A stretch of 7,575 nt of DNA from Bacteroidales bacterium (GTDB lineage Bacteria; Bacteroidota; Bacteroidia; Bacteroidales; Bacteroidaceae). A model generated the notes under the pieces. It was not told the origin of the DNA and made no database searches. It saw nothing but the letters and a program-made list of their open reading frames with translations. Position numbers and translations under genes: made by a program. The DNA is taken from positions 1-7,575 of the forward strand of contig SFCP01000101.1 in assembly GCA_004558535.1 (NCBI GenBank), given 5' to 3'. Of the stretch, positions 1 to 6,805 are shown piece by piece; position 1 is the first letter of the stretch, and each line of letters starts with the position of its first letter.

Positions 1-592
1 AGAAAGAGAAAACGTCAAGCAGGCTGCCGCGCACCGCAAATTCGCCCGGCTCATAGACATAGTCGCAGGGTCGAAATCCCAAATCTTTCAGCCGGTTTGC
101 AAGCTCCGTCAGGTCGTGCAGGTCGCCGCGGGAAATGACCAGCGTGCGGTCGTGAATTTCCTGCTGTGATGCTACTTTTTCTACCAAGGCTTCCGGATAG
201 CTTACCACCATGAGCGGGCCGGCATTGCTGCCGTTTTTCCATAGCGAAAGGCGGTTGAGCACGTCGGTACGCAGAATTTCGTTAGCTGCATCGCGGCGGG
301 CGTACTTGACTGCGCGGCGGTAGGTAGACGGGAAGAGCAGTACCTGCTGCTCGTCCAGTATCTGTACAAGGTCATGGTAGAGGTAGCCGGCGCTTTCCTC
401 GTCGTCCATCAGAAACAGAAAGGGACAGGGTGCCTTCAGCTTCTGCTGCAGGGCGGCAAAGGCGACGGCAGGCGCTGAGGCCGACATGCCGGCCATATAC
501 AGGCGTGTGTCGCGGCCGCGCTGCAGCAACTGCGCCATTCCCTTGATGCTTGGATGACGAAAATAGATGGGAAGTAGTTCGTTGAGTTCCAA
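1..592 (-). CDS. mfd: Transcription-repair coupling factor Mfd, N-terminal part (gene runs off the left edge)
   Basis: Mfd is a cytoplasmic DNA translocase that removes stalled RNA polymerase and recruits UvrA to lesions on transcribed strands. I translated the minus strand by hand from 592 to the edge and found 197 open codons. They match the UvrB-like N-terminal module: a region with MDDEESAGYLYHDL near residues 57-70, then FPSTYRRAVKYARRDAANEI, then SYPEAL, and finally EPGEFAVRGSLLDVFSF at the left edge, the hallmark 'PGxFAVRGSxxDxF' segment. The RID, helicase and C-terminal domains lie outside the window. The frame has no ATG near the expected start. TTG at 590-592, giving MELNELLPIYF, fits the usual N-terminus of Bacteroidales Mfd best. 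The first in-frame ATG is codon 19 and would remove conserved sequence. A terminator ends 48 bp upstream, so the gene needs its own promoter or read-through. Identity is firm; the start is less certain. Confidence 0.93.
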   Translation of the reverse strand, partial: MELNELLPIYFRHPSIKGMAQLLQRGRDTRLYMAGMSASAPAVAFAALQQKLKAPCPFLFLMDDEESAGYLYHDLVQILDEQQVLLFPSTYRRAVKYARRDAANEILRTDVLNRLSLWKNGSNAGPLMVVSYPEALVEKVASQQEIHDRTLVISRGDLHDLTELANRLKDLGFRPCDYVYEPGEFAVRGSLLDVFSF

Positions 593-605
593 CGGTAATC
601 GTTTT

Positions 606-638
606 TTAGTCGGAGATAGGCAAAAGGCTTTCTTGCAT
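606..638 (-). other. 10-codon open frame in the mfd leader
   Basis: ATG at 636-638 opens a frame of ten codons (MQESLLPISD) that ends in TAA at 606-608, 13 bases before the TTG proposed for mfd. It lies between the upstream terminator and mfd in a different frame from mfd. It could be a small upstream frame affecting mfd translation, or chance. No homology is recognisable, so confidence is low. Confidence 0.15.
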
Positions 639-639
639 A

Positions 640-672
640 AAAGAGCCGCCTCCTTGGGGAGCGCGGCTCTTT
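640..672 (-). terminator. Intrinsic terminator of the PpiD-like gene
   Basis: The arms AAAGAGCCGC (640-649) and GCGGCTCTTT (663-672) pair perfectly. CTCC (650-653) pairs with GGAG (658-661) inside them, leaving a TTGG loop and one unpaired base. On the minus strand the stem ends in a run of T, and it starts about 41 bases after the stop codon of the foldase gene. The A-run on the other side makes it potentially bidirectional. It should separate the foldase transcript from mfd. Confidence 0.9.
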
Positions 673-713
673 GTTCAGTAGGCTGTATTTAGCTGCTTGT
701 CAAAAAAACTATA

Positions 714-2942
714 TCAGAACTTGTAGCGCAGGTCTTTCACCTTGCCGCTGAACGTGATGAGTTCGTTGAGGAGGGCGTTGGGGTACTTGCTCATCTGCGG
801 GCGACCGTACATACCCATCTGCACGAAGGCATTGTAAGCCTTGCGGCTGTCGGCCTTTGCCAGCTCGATGTCGGCGTTGAAAGTCTTGCTACCGGTGGTC
901 TTTTCAAGGATTTGTACGGCGTAGATGGCCGAACCACCCTTGATGCCGCCTACGAATTGTCCCTTGTTGGCCTTGGCCAGAACGCCGGCCAAGCGAGGTT
1001 CGTTGTAGGGGTAGTCTGCCAGGCTGATGGCCTGCAGTGTATCTGTCTGTACGCCCTGCAGTTTCTGCATGTCGGCCATGGATTTCACGCTCTTGATTTT
1101 GCCCAAAATCATCTCAGCCTTTTTGTTCTGCTTGGCGATGGCTGTCAGGAAGTTCTTCACATCCTCGTTGTCCCAAGGCAGGTAGTCATCCTCGTTCACG
1201 CTGACTACGGCAGCTACGACCAGGTGGGAAGCGTCTTGCGAATTGCGGGTCTCGTAGACGTTGGAAACTTGTCCGGCTTCGGCTTCGTCGAAGATCCAGC
1301 GTACGGTCTCCTTGCTGTTTTCACCCAACTGTGCCACAAACTGCGTATAGTCCGAGGTGGTCATCGAGGACAGGCTGTACACTGTGTAGCCCTCTTTCTT
1401 GGCAGCTTCTTCAAACTTGGCAGCGTCCTTGTGGTTGGCAACAAAGTTGTTCAGTTTGCTCAGCGCGCTGCTGTAGGTGTCGTCGCTGTATTCTATCGGG
1501 CACTTGATGACGGCCACGTTGAACTTCTCGCTGTATGCCTTGGCATCCAGTACTTCGGCAATGACGTAACCGCTTTGGTCGCCAAGGATGGTCGGCGTGT
1601 TGAGCGGCAGCTGGCAGGGATGGGTGTAGGTGTTGCTGTCATTATCAGTCGGCTGTGCCACATAGAAAGGCATCGGTTGCCACATGGTCGTGTCTTTCTG
1701 TCCCAGTTTCTTGGCCATGTCGGCCCAGGTAGCGCCACCTTTCATCGCGGTGAGCACGCTGTCGGCCTGCTTCTTGTCGCGGAGGGTCAAGTAGCGGATG
1801 TTGAGGGAGTCGGCAGAGGACTTGCGGCCCACCAGCTTGAATGTGGTGACGAATTGTCCGTCATTCTTGGTAGCCGTCACTGCGCCAACCTGCATGGAGT
1901 CCAATTGGCTGAACACTTCATACAGCTGTGCTTCCTGGAAAGCTTCTTTCTTGAAATAAATGTCGTTGTAGGGGATGGTCGTCTTGCTGCCCGATACGAT
2001 GGCAGTTACTTCCTTTGACGTCGAGGCGCCGCGCAGTGTGTCCTCCAGAGCTTTCACTTCTGCGAAGAGTGCTGAGTTGTCGGCGGCGCTGGGCGTTACG
2101 ATATAGTCGAGCAGTTTCACGCTGCGTGTTTCCGTGGGATTGCGGAATTGTCCCTTGTACTGGTCGTACAGGGTTTTCAATTCGTCGTCGCTCACCTTGA
2201 CTTGGTCATCGGCGATGGTGGCGTAGGGAATAGCGGCTACGGCTACATTGACGAAAGTGTTGCTCTCGTCAAAATTCATCTTGGCGCTGATGGGGTTCGA
2301 GGTATAGCTGCCTTTGAGCAGGGTCAGGTACTTGTGCTCCAGAACGGAAGTTTTCAGCTTGCTTTCGGCATACAGGCAGGCGCGCTTGATGTTCTGGAAG
2401 AGTTCGGCCATTTCGGGATTACCCTGTGCCATTTGTGCTACGAGCTTGTCAAACTCTGTGATAAACTTCCGGTAGCCTTCGATGGTGGGGGTCTGATAGG
2501 CGAATGCGCCGACCATCATCAGGAATTGCACTTCCTCATATTCGGGGTTTTGCAGGGCATTTTTCAGGTCTTCTTCGGTAGCCTGCAGGCCCAGCTTGTC
2601 GCATTCGTCGGCGATGGCTGCCTCGGTCACGAACTGATCCCAGACATTCTGGCGGATTTGCAGTCTTTGCTCTTCCGTCAGTCCCTGGTTGTCAAACTTA
2701 CCGGTTTGCAGGTAAGAGCTGATAATACCGGCCACTTCCTGTAAGTTCTGCTCCTCGGCGATTTTGCTTTCCAGGTCGTTTACCTTAATCTCGTTGCCAA
2801 ACGCTTCTCCGGCCTTGTCGCTCGGTCCGAAGAATCCGGTTTGGTTTTCCATTACCATCGTAATGATGAAGAGCAAGAGGGCGCCACCGATGATAGACAT
2901 CAACAGCACGGGCTTGTTCCTAAGTGTTTGTAATGCTGCCAT
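714..2942 (-). CDS. ppiD: PpiD/SurA-like membrane-anchored periplasmic peptidyl-prolyl isomerase or chaperone
   Basis: The 742-residue product has the architecture of Bacteroidetes PpiD-type folding factors, which are held in the inner membrane and help fold exported proteins, including outer-membrane proteins. Residues 1-11 are a short cytoplasmic tail. Residues 12-31 (VLLMSIIGGALLLFIITMVM) form one transmembrane anchor. Residues ~45-240 form a helical SurA_N-like chaperone region. From ~250 onward come several parvulin-like units, each ending in a hydrophobic strand after a glycine turn (around 352-373, 453-466, 557-582 and 660-681). I do not see a confident set of parvulin catalytic residues, so chaperone activity may matter more than isomerase activity. 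The ATG at 2942 is preceded by a very AT-rich stretch and places the anchor directly at the N-terminus, as expected. lptC lies upstream with a 334-bp minisatellite-containing gap before the promoter element; a terminator follows. The symbol is by analogy with E. coli; 'SurA N-terminal domain protein' is an equally fair name. Confidence 0.87.
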   Translation of the reverse strand: MAALQTLRNKPVLLMSIIGGALLLFIITMVMENQTGFFGPSDKAGEAFGNEIKVNDLESKIAEEQNLQEVAGIISSYLQTGKFDNQGLTEEQRLQIRQNVWDQFVTEAAIADECDKLGLQATEEDLKNALQNPEYEEVQFLMMVGAFAYQTPTIEGYRKFITEFDKLVAQMAQGNPEMAELFQNIKRACLYAESKLKTSVLEHKYLTLLKGSYTSNPISAKMNFDESNTFVNVAVAAIPYATIADDQVKVSDDELKTLYDQYKGQFRNPTETRSVKLLDYIVTPSAADNSALFAEVKALEDTLRGASTSKEVTAIVSGSKTTIPYNDIYFKKEAFQEAQLYEVFSQLDSMQVGAVTATKNDGQFVTTFKLVGRKSSADSLNIRYLTLRDKKQADSVLTAMKGGATWADMAKKLGQKDTTMWQPMPFYVAQPTDNDSNTYTHPCQLPLNTPTILGDQSGYVIAEVLDAKAYSEKFNVAVIKCPIEYSDDTYSSALSKLNNFVANHKDAAKFEEAAKKEGYTVYSLSSMTTSDYTQFVAQLGENSKETVRWIFDEAEAGQVSNVYETRNSQDASHLVVAAVVSVNEDDYLPWDNEDVKNFLTAIAKQNKKAEMILGKIKSVKSMADMQKLQGVQTDTLQAISLADYPYNEPRLAGVLAKANKGQFVGGIKGGSAIYAVQILEKTTGSKTFNADIELAKADSRKAYNAFVQMGMYGRPQMSKYPNALLNELITFSGKVKDLRYKF

Positions 2943-2986
2943 TAGTATTTATTTTTATTATTATTATTCGGTGTAAATAGGGAATG

Positions 2987-3003
2987 CGCGGGTACAGCCC
3001 GCG
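2987..3003 (-). promoter_or_regulatory. 5' leader hairpin of the PpiD-like gene
   Basis: CGCGGG (2987-2992) and CCCGCG (2998-3003) pair perfectly around the 5-base loop TACAG. If the -7 element at 3015-3022 is used, transcription would begin near 3008, placing this stem at the very 5' end of the messenger, ahead of an AT-rich, unstructured ~45-base stretch leading to the ATG. Such a stem could protect the transcript 5' end. The stem is seen directly; its function is inferred. Confidence 0.4.
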
Positions 3004-3014
3004 GATTCAACGCG

Positions 3015-3022
3015 CAAAGTTA
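3015..3022 (-). promoter_or_regulatory. Bacteroidetes -7 promoter element for the PpiD-like gene
   Basis: On the minus strand this reads TAACTTTG, an exact match to the TAnnTTTG consensus of the Bacteroidetes primary sigma factor. It sits about 73 bases upstream of the ATG. No TTTG occurs at the usual -33 distance; that stretch is an A/T tract (3022-3036). The match suggests the gene can be transcribed independently of lptC. Confidence 0.5.
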
Positions 3023-3082
3023 TAAAAAAAGAAAGAATCGCGCGGTTTTTTCCTGAAAAAATCGGTATTTCTTTGCGTTTAA

Positions 3083-3330
3083 GCCGGTCTTGCGTGGCGC
3101 CGGGCCGGCTGTGCGGTGTCGCGGCGGGGGCTTGTATGCCGCGGGGCCGGTCTTGCGTGGCGCCGGGCCGGCTGTGTGGTGGTGCGGCGGGGGCTTGTAT
3201 GCCGCGGGGCCGGTCTTGCGTGGCGCCGGGTCGGCTGTGCGGTGTTGCGGCGGGGGCTTGTATGCCGCGGGGTCGGTCTTGTGTGGAGCCGGGTCGGCTA
3301 TGTGGTGGCGCGGCGGGGGCTTGTATGCCG
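3083..3330. repeat. Minisatellite: four tandem copies of a 63-bp GC-rich unit
   Basis: Copies start at 3083, 3146, 3209 and 3272, exactly 63 bp apart. Copies 1 to 3 differ by only 2-3 substitutions. Copy 4 is more diverged and loses its last four bases. Each unit begins g(c/t)cggtcttg and carries GGCGGGGGCTTGTATGCCG near its end. Because 63 is a multiple of three, the array reads as 21-residue repeats in several frames on both strands, which gives misleading long open frames. It lies between lptC and the foldase promoter. The near-identity of copies suggests recent slippage or unequal recombination. Confidence 0.95.
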
Positions 3331-3350
3331 TTGTGTGCTATCGGCATGCA
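3322..3350. other. Stem-loop at the lptC-side edge of the minisatellite
   Basis: TGTATGCCG (3322-3330) can pair with CGGCATGCA (3342-3350), with one G-T wobble, around an 11-base loop. The left arm is the end of the last repeat copy. On the minus strand the stem lies about 43 bases after the lptC stop. There is no T-run after it, so I do not call it an intrinsic terminator, but it could still be a pause or processing site. Confidence 0.3.
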
Positions 3351-3392
3351 GCTACGTGCTACTGGGTGGAGCGTTGCTGCGCGCCGGTTGCG

Positions 3393-4058
3393 TCAATTCC
3401 CGGTCTGTCTGCGGGGGCGGGGTTGTGCGGGATCGCGGATGGGCAGACTGTCTGTCACGATTTCCTCGTCGACGATGACTTCCTCGTTGCTGCCGGCTTC
3501 GCTGCCCGGCATGGGGATAAATCCGGCGGTTTGGCGCACGTGGTAGTCGGTCAACCGGTCGTTGGCTTCAAACCAATCGCCCTCCAGGTCCTTGTCGGGT
3601 GTCACGATGTGCATGTATTTTCGCGAATACATACGATGCTTTTGCGTGTCCCAGAACAGTTCTTCGGAGCGGTAGGTGATGCCTTTTTCACGGTCGCACA
3701 CGAAGACGCGGCCGCGCAGTTCCCACAGGTTTTCGTCGTAGCAGTAAGCGGTGTCGGCCGTCAGGTACATGTCCACCTTGAACGTCTTGTCGTAGCGTTC
3801 CAGGAATACGCCTTTCGGGAAGACTTGGCGTGTGGGCGTAGTCTTGTCATAGTACTGCCATTCCTCGGCCACGACTTTGTATTTCACCACCCCCGAGTCG
3901 GAAATCAGCTTCGACACACCATGGGTGACCATCATCGGCAGCGAGTCGCGGTTTTGGACGGCAGCACCCATGGGTGGAGCATCGTTGCCGCAGCCGGCCG
4001 TTATTCCCGATAGGGAGCACAGCAACAGCAGGGGGAGGACGATGTTCTTTTTCAGCAT
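3393..4058 (-). CDS. lptC: LptC-like lipoprotein of the LPS export machinery
   Basis: LptC takes lipopolysaccharide from the LptBFG transporter and passes it to the periplasmic LptA bridge. The 221-residue product begins with a lipoprotein signal (MLKKN, a hydrophobic run, then the lipobox ITAGC with Cys23), so it should be a lipid-anchored envelope protein rather than membrane-spanning as in E. coli; this is usual for Bacteroidetes members. Residues ~45-175 hold the repetitive beta-strand pattern of the LptC/LptA jellyroll: SDSGVVKYKVVAEEWQYYD, FPKGVFLERYD, LTADTAYCYDENLWELRG, then YRSEELFWDTQKHRMYS. The tail from ~185 is acidic then basic and probably flexible. The ATG at 4058 gives an ideal signal peptide. 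The gene lies 69 bp after the barrel protein gene, probably in one operon. Assignment rests on motif recognition and gene context; confidence is good. Confidence 0.85.
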   Translation of the reverse strand: MLKKNIVLPLLLLCSLSGITAGCGNDAPPMGAAVQNRDSLPMMVTHGVSKLISDSGVVKYKVVAEEWQYYDKTTPTRQVFPKGVFLERYDKTFKVDMYLTADTAYCYDENLWELRGRVFVCDREKGITYRSEELFWDTQKHRMYSRKYMHIVTPDKDLEGDWFEANDRLTDYHVRQTAGFIPMPGSEAGSNEEVIVDEEIVTDSLPIRDPAQPRPRRQTGN

Positions 4059-4127
4059 GATGAAGGTGGGGTGAGGGTCACACGGATGAATGGGTCGGGG
4101 GGATGGGATGGCTGTGGTCGGAGTGGC

Positions 4128-5447
4128 TTATTCTACTTTCCACTTCATGAACCACCGCTCGTTGAAGGAAATGCCCACGCACAGGCGAATGTAGTTTTCG
4201 GTGACCATGCCGGCCATCTTGGGCTTCACATGTTCGTACTGCAGGGCTACGTTGACCAACGAACGATTGTTGTGGAAATTGACGATGGGTAGTGCGGCGC
4301 CCAGGCTGACGGAATAGGAGGTAGGCCCTTCGTTGCCGTTGATGCGGGTGTAGGGACCGGTGTAGGCAAAGCCGAGTCGGTAGCGCACATGTTGCCGCCA
4401 TTTCAGTCCGTTCGGGTTGGGTTGGTATTCGGCGCCCACTGTTATTTTGTGTTGGTCCTGATAGTCGCCGGTGTGGGTGACGTAGTGCTGGTTGCCCTCG
4501 GCATCCTCGGTTACGACGGGGGATTTCACTTTGCTCCACAGGGTGTAGGTATAGTCAGCACCGAAGCGCAGGCGGTCGTTGTAGTCCCACACCAGTCCGA
4601 CGCCTGCCGTGTGGGGCAGTTGATAGGCATTGGCGCATCTCAGGGTATCTCCGGCGGCCACGCTTCCCGAGGTGACTTTCTGATCGTAGTACAAGGAGGC
4701 AGAGTTGACGTCGTGGCCCAGGCCGTAAGTGAGGCCGAGCAGCAGGCTGTTCTTCTTGTTGAGCCGTTGTTCCCATTGCAGGCCGAAGTCCACCTTGTAT
4801 GTGCGCACGTCGGCTTCGTAGCGTCTGCGGCGCGAGGAGATGTTGGCGTCGCTAAAGGAGGTGAGCACTGTGTGGGTCATGTCGCCCCACAGGTAACCCA
4901 CGTTGACACCGAGGGAGATGGGCTTAAAGGGTCGCCAGCCAAGGCCCAGATAGACTTCGTGCAGTCCGCCGTCACCGTTGTAGTTGTCGGTTTGCGTCAC
5001 TTCGCCGGTGGGCAGGTCCAGTGTCGTAGGCTTGTTGCTGATATTGTAGCCGATGGTGCTGTAGGGCATCAGTCCGAGCGAGATACCCAGGTTGGGCGCG
5101 GCGCGAAATCCCATCGACAGGTAGTCCAGTGCGGCATTTTGGGCGTTGATTTTCTTGCCGTCCTGTGCGAAGTTGCCGTTTTGCAGCGACATGCCGATGT
5201 CGAAGAGGAACGACAGGGAGTCGATGGCGGAGTAGGAGGCCGGATTTTTGAAATTCAGCTCTTTACCGTCGCGCATACCATAGGCCAGTCCGGACATGCC
5301 TTTGTTGAAACCCTGTGCGCCGTCGTTTATCAGTCCGAATCCGTAGCGGGAATAAGGGGTGTTGCTGCCGTTGGTCTGGGCAAAGGCGGTTGCGCAGAGG
5401 CAGAAAAGGAGCATGCCCGTCAAAAGGCTCTTCTGAACTTGCTTCAT
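4128..5447 (-). CDS. Outer-membrane beta-barrel protein of unknown substrate
   Basis: The 439-residue product has a Sec signal peptide (MKQVQKSLLTGMLLFCLCATAFA, with cleavage predicted before QTNG), followed by NTPYSRYGFGLI, a segment typical of a family of Bacteroidetes outer-membrane proteins with FadL-like overall organisation. The rest alternates amphipathic strands rich in Tyr, Gly, Asn and aromatic residues (for example LGISLGLMPYSTIGYNIS, VYLGLGWRPFKPISLGVNVGYLWGD, LRFGADYTYTLWSKV), as expected for a transmembrane barrel. It ends WFMKWKVE. A start 30 bases upstream (5477) is possible, but the ATG at 5447 puts the signal peptide at the N-terminus. It sits 87 bp downstream of coaX and 69 bp upstream of lptC, the usual place for this protein in Bacteroidales. 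The transported substrate, if any, cannot be told from sequence. Confidence 0.82.
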   Translation of the reverse strand: MKQVQKSLLTGMLLFCLCATAFAQTNGSNTPYSRYGFGLINDGAQGFNKGMSGLAYGMRDGKELNFKNPASYSAIDSLSFLFDIGMSLQNGNFAQDGKKINAQNAALDYLSMGFRAAPNLGISLGLMPYSTIGYNISNKPTTLDLPTGEVTQTDNYNGDGGLHEVYLGLGWRPFKPISLGVNVGYLWGDMTHTVLTSFSDANISSRRRRYEADVRTYKVDFGLQWEQRLNKKNSLLLGLTYGLGHDVNSASLYYDQKVTSGSVAAGDTLRCANAYQLPHTAGVGLVWDYNDRLRFGADYTYTLWSKVKSPVVTEDAEGNQHYVTHTGDYQDQHKITVGAEYQPNPNGLKWRQHVRYRLGFAYTGPYTRINGNEGPTSYSVSLGAALPIVNFHNNRSLVNVALQYEHVKPKMAGMVTENYIRLCVGISFNERWFMKWKVE

Positions 5448-5534
5448 ATCAAGGGTTGTGCTTGTGATTTGTATCAAGGGGTGAATGGGTGGTAAGGAGG
5501 CTGTGGCCCGGCAGTCCTGCGGGTGGTGGCATGG

Positions 5535-6229
5535 CTATATGGCCAGCAGGCTGTTCAGTCCGCGAGCCACCAGGTGCGGGCCGGTGTGTAGGGGGCAGGG
5601 CAGGGCCTCGTGCAGCCGCAGGCTTTCGCCGCCTGCCAGCCATACCTGCAGGTTGGGGTGTGTCTTGGTCAGTCGCTGTGCCAGGGTGGCAATTTCGGCC
5701 TGTAGCCCCAGCAGGACACCGGCGCGGATGGCTGTCTCGGTATCGCTTCCCAGCAGCGGCCATCGGCCATCGGCCTCGATGAGCGGCAGGGCTTCGGTAT
5801 AATCATGCAGGGCGCGGAGGCGCATCTGTATGCCGGGCGAAATGTTACCGCCCGCAAAGCGCTGTCCGCCCTCGATGAAGTCGCAGGTGACGCAGGTGCC
5901 GACGTCCACCACAAGCAGGTCGCCACCCGGTTGCAGGGCCACTGCACCCAGCGCGGCTGCCAGGCGGTCGGCACCCAGAGTGTGCGGCGTGGCGTAGTCT
6001 ACGCGCAGCGGCGTAGGCGTCAGTCCCGTCAGACGAAGTACGTGTGGGGCGTGCCTTTGCAGCCTTTCGGCCAGCCCATCGGCTGTTTTTCCGGTGCTGC
6101 ACCATGCCAGGCCGTTCCATGTCGTGCCGATACGTTGGGCCAGAGCCGCGATGGCATCCTCCAGGGTTCGCACCCTTCGAAGGCCACGATTTTGGTTCGC
6201 GTGTTTCCGATGTCTATGGTCAAATTCAT
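5535..6229 (-). pseudogene. coaX: coaX, type III pantothenate kinase, frame broken after codon 19 (pseudogene or sequence error)
   Basis: CoaX phosphorylates pantothenate in the first step of coenzyme A synthesis. ATG at 6229 begins MNLTIDIGNTRTKIVAFEG, which contains the ASKHA phosphate-1 motif DIGNT. That frame then turns into unrelated sequence and stops at 6029. The rest of CoaX continues from ~6173 in the -1 frame as VRTLEDAIAALAQRIG and onward, with TLGADR, DVGTCVTCDFIEGG, GGNISPG, DTETAIRAG and LAGG, ending at the TAG at 5535-5537. Added together the parts give about 231 residues, roughly 12 short of the Bacteroides homologues as I remember them, and the missing stretch falls at the frame break. 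A small deletion (about 37 bp) therefore explains the data better than one lost base. A start at 6368 would give one open frame, but its N-terminus is low-complexity and lacks DIGNT. Only 87 bp separate the stop from the next gene. An intact essential-type enzyme would be expected, so raw reads should decide. Confidence 0.85.
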
Positions 6230-6423
6230 GGGAGGCTGCTTTCCGTTGGGCCGGGGAGAGGGAGGGGCGCGGTTGTCGGGGAATTGGCGGCGTATGTGCC
6301 GCGGGGAGGTATGGACCGGCTGCCGAAGATTTCAACGGGGCGTGCGTGTCCGCGTCTGTCCGGTGCATCGGTGTGCCGACCGTGTGCCGAATGCGTGCGC
6401 CAAAGCCTGTGTGCCGACTCCAA
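6226..6423 (-). other. 65-codon leader open frame overlapping the coaX start (ATGA)
   Basis: An ATG at 6423 opens 65 codons whose TGA overlaps the coaX ATG as ATGA. The start falls about 10 bases after the transcription start predicted from the promoter at 6440-6470. The encoded peptide is rich in Arg, His, Pro, Ser and Thr and resembles nothing I know. The position is suggestive of translational coupling, but GC-rich DNA easily produces such frames, and a second frame is open here too. I hold it as a weak candidate. Confidence 0.2.
6371..6417. repeat. Three copies of GTGTGCCGA in the coaX leader
   Basis: GTGTGCCGA occurs at 6371-6379, 6382-6390 and 6409-6417, all in the same direction, just downstream of the predicted coaX transcription start. 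The first two starts are 11 bp apart and the third follows 27 bp later. They may be protein-binding sites or remains of a short duplication. Confidence 0.4.
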
Positions 6424-6439
6424 ATGCCGATATAAGGTG

Positions 6440-6470
6440 CAAATTTACGGCAAGGCGGCCAAAAGGCAAA
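6440..6470 (-). promoter_or_regulatory. Bacteroidetes-type promoter reading toward coaX
   Basis: On the minus strand TTTG (6467-6470) is followed after exactly 19 bases by TAAATTTG (6440-6447). This matches both boxes of the Bacteroidetes primary-sigma promoter (-33 TTTG, -7 TAnnTTTG) with its usual spacing. Transcription would start near 6433 and give coaX a leader of about 204 bases. It is the best promoter I found in the window and probably drives coaX, the barrel gene and lptC. Confidence 0.65.
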
Positions 6471-6657
6471 GTCTTTGTCACTTTTTTTGATTTTGTTACA
6501 GTCCTGCAGGACGATTGCGCGATTTTATACATGAGGCTTCGCGCGCACGTACGCACGTATATACGCAAATTAAACCCCGAAAAATGGTGCAAACTATACA
6601 CCGCGGTGTTTATGCGACTGATGTGCAGCGGGTTGTGGGTGTATGGTTGGGCGGCAA

Positions 6658-6679
6658 AACCCTTCACCAACTGTTCACC
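6658..6679 (-). repeat. Two adjacent 11-bp iteron-like repeats, left arm
   Basis: AACCCTTCACC (6658-6668) and AACTGTTCACC (6669-6679) lie end to end. They are the inverted counterparts of the three 11-bp repeats at 6806-6838. A spacing of 11 bp is about one helical turn, which suits a protein binding one DNA face. Confidence 0.7.
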
Positions 6680-6743
6680 GATGGATAGTGCCCGGTGCCC
6701 CCAAGGGGAATGTATATGTACATCCTCCCGACCGGTCCGGGCC

Positions 6744-6785
6744 CCGAATATTTTGGTACAAATGGGCTGTACCGAAATATTTCGG
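6744..6785. other. Long hairpin in the centre of the fold-back sequence
   Basis: CCGAATATTTTGGTACA (6744-6760) pairs with TGTACCGAAATATTTCGG (6768-6785) with one bulged base and one G-T, around the loop AATGGGC. CATCCT (6721-6726) and AGGATG (6787-6792) extend the pairing outward, with a further near-palindrome (CCCGACCGGTCCGGG, 6728-6742) in between. It is centred 16 bp from the centre of the large inverted repeat, so it is a separate structure. There is no T-run, so it is not an intrinsic terminator. Confidence 0.75.
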
Positions 6786-6805
6786 CAGGATGGGGCCGTG
6801 GCTCC

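Noticed and set aside
912..2744. Long plus-strand open frames (912-2018, 2148-2744)
   Set aside because: They lie antisense to the well-supported foldase gene and encode no recognisable protein; codon structure of the sense gene explains their openness.
3083..3330. Possible CRISPR array
   Set aside because: The 63-bp units abut directly without unique spacers and no cas gene is near, so it is a tandem repeat.
2964..3347. 127-codon minus-strand frame with 21-residue repeats (RGIQAPAA...)
   Set aside because: It is created by the 63-bp minisatellite, whose length keeps several frames open; no signal peptide or family, and the non-repeat tail lies across the foldase promoter.
4389..5495. 368-codon plus-strand frame
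   Set aside because: It is a complete shadow of the barrel protein gene, Val/Gly-rich with no signal or motif.
5535..6368. Intact 277-residue CoaX starting at 6368
   Set aside because: Its first ~65 residues are low-complexity and out of frame with MNLTIDIGNT, the true CoaX N-terminus encoded at 6229.
6460..6490. Plus-strand terminator (CAAAG-T-CTTTG followed by seven T)
   Set aside because: The palindrome leaves no workable loop, no plus-strand gene precedes it, and the same bases form the -33 box of the coaX promoter.
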